This document shows, piece by piece, positions 63,901 through 64,000 of a DNA stretch of 64,000 nt. The notes under the pieces are model-generated. The model searched no databases and was not told the origin of the DNA. It saw nothing but the letters and a program-made list of their open reading frames with translations. The stretch lies in NCBI RefSeq assembly GCF_001315015.1, contig NZ_CP012916.1, positions 755,021-819,020 of the forward strand. The letters are read 5' to 3'. Position numbers and translations under genes: made by a program. Positions within the stretch are counted from its first letter, which is position 1, and the number at the start of each line of letters is the position of its first letter. The DNA is from Azospirillum brasilense (GTDB lineage: Bacteria; Pseudomonadota; Alphaproteobacteria; Azospirillales; Azospirillaceae).

Positions 63901-64000
63901 ACGCTGACGGCGGGGGCCGGCATCGGCACGGCGGACGCGGCGTTCAAGGTCTCGACGTCCAGCACCGGGGCGCTGACCACCAACGTCACGGGCGCGGGCG
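60950..64000 (+). pseudogene. TpsA continuation with about ten frame changes, open at the window end
   Basis: The same beta-helix repeats continue, but in shifting frames. Breaks fall near 60914-60919, 61045-61062, 61582-61590 and 61620-61632 (compensating), 62490-62504, 62990-62997, about 63040 and 63072 (compensating), 63105-63125 and 63595-63605. Repeat motifs are still readable, for example VHLTNSADLHALSLDVRH (61463), AFVDNGKDLTALSL (61870) and FNVASTQDLAKLAI (63267). Most steps correspond to loss of one base, and the preceding 6.2 kb has none. This can be real decay or base-calling errors in a repetitive GC-rich region. No stop closes the last frame before position 64000, so the gene extends beyond the window. 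Confidence 0.75.

Overview
The window is high-GC, densely coded DNA of Azospirillum or close-relative type (alphaproteobacteria). The evidence for this is the codon bias, the family content and a dispersed repeat built on the hairpin CCCTCTCCCC-N3-GGGGAGAGGG that recurs between genes. It carries a plasmid-type replication initiator beside a large iteron array (36.8-38.7 kb) and a parA-parB partition pair (1-1126). It also carries a tRNA-Trp gene and ordinary metabolic operons. That combination points to a megaplasmid or chromid rather than a main chromosome. I see no insertion sequence, prophage or CRISPR array.

Layout, left to right. 0-6 kb: end of parA, parB, a 30-bp perfect palindrome, then on the minus strand an HPP-CBS membrane protein, a YddA/SbmA-like half-transporter without ATPase, and a chemoreceptor. 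6-9 kb: an aldo/keto reductase, then a divergent AmpR/class A beta-lactamase pair with a visible LysR-type operator. 9-14.2 kb: tetrathionate reductase operon ttrBCA behind a structured leader. 14.3-19.1 kb (minus): a RecD/Dda-like helicase, an MFS transporter and a polar amino-acid ABC transporter. 19.4-22.4 kb (plus): hutG-hutF-iclR. The transporter and the hut operon are divergent and each has a copy of the same 16-bp palindrome, so the linked IclR protein probably controls both. 22.6-26 kb: an LprI/MliC-type lysozyme-inhibitor-like fusion, hutD and an M3 oligopeptidase. 26.6-29.7 kb: glycine-betaine-type proVWX. 29.7-34.1 kb (minus): an HD-GYP response regulator and a hybrid sensor kinase. 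34.2-36.8 kb: a 56-aa protein, a DUF1311 protein, and ohr-ohrR with operator-like repeats.

36.8-40.4 kb is the replication module: repA (minus), 17 iteron copies of about 20 bp at a 21-bp pitch, then two small plus-strand genes (a helix-turn-helix protein and a putative replication accessory protein).

40.4-51.0 kb is the most unusual region. A sigma-70-like gene is followed on the same strand by seven tightly packed genes: patatin lipase, divergent alanine racemase, Tat-exported ABC-type binding protein, a receptor-MFS fusion, a GNAT acetyltransferase, a Cache-class IIIb nucleotide cyclase, and an orphan TRAP binding protein. Several neighbours share an ATGA overlap. I read this as one undescribed sensing/signalling operon; that function is inference.

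51-52.9 kb holds tRNA-Trp in AT-rich flanks and a ModA-like protein without a signal peptide. 52.9-64 kb is a two-partner secretion system: the TpsB outer-membrane transporter and a giant filamentous-haemagglutinin-type TpsA. TpsA is open for 2077 codons, then broken by about ten frame changes, and it runs off the window end.
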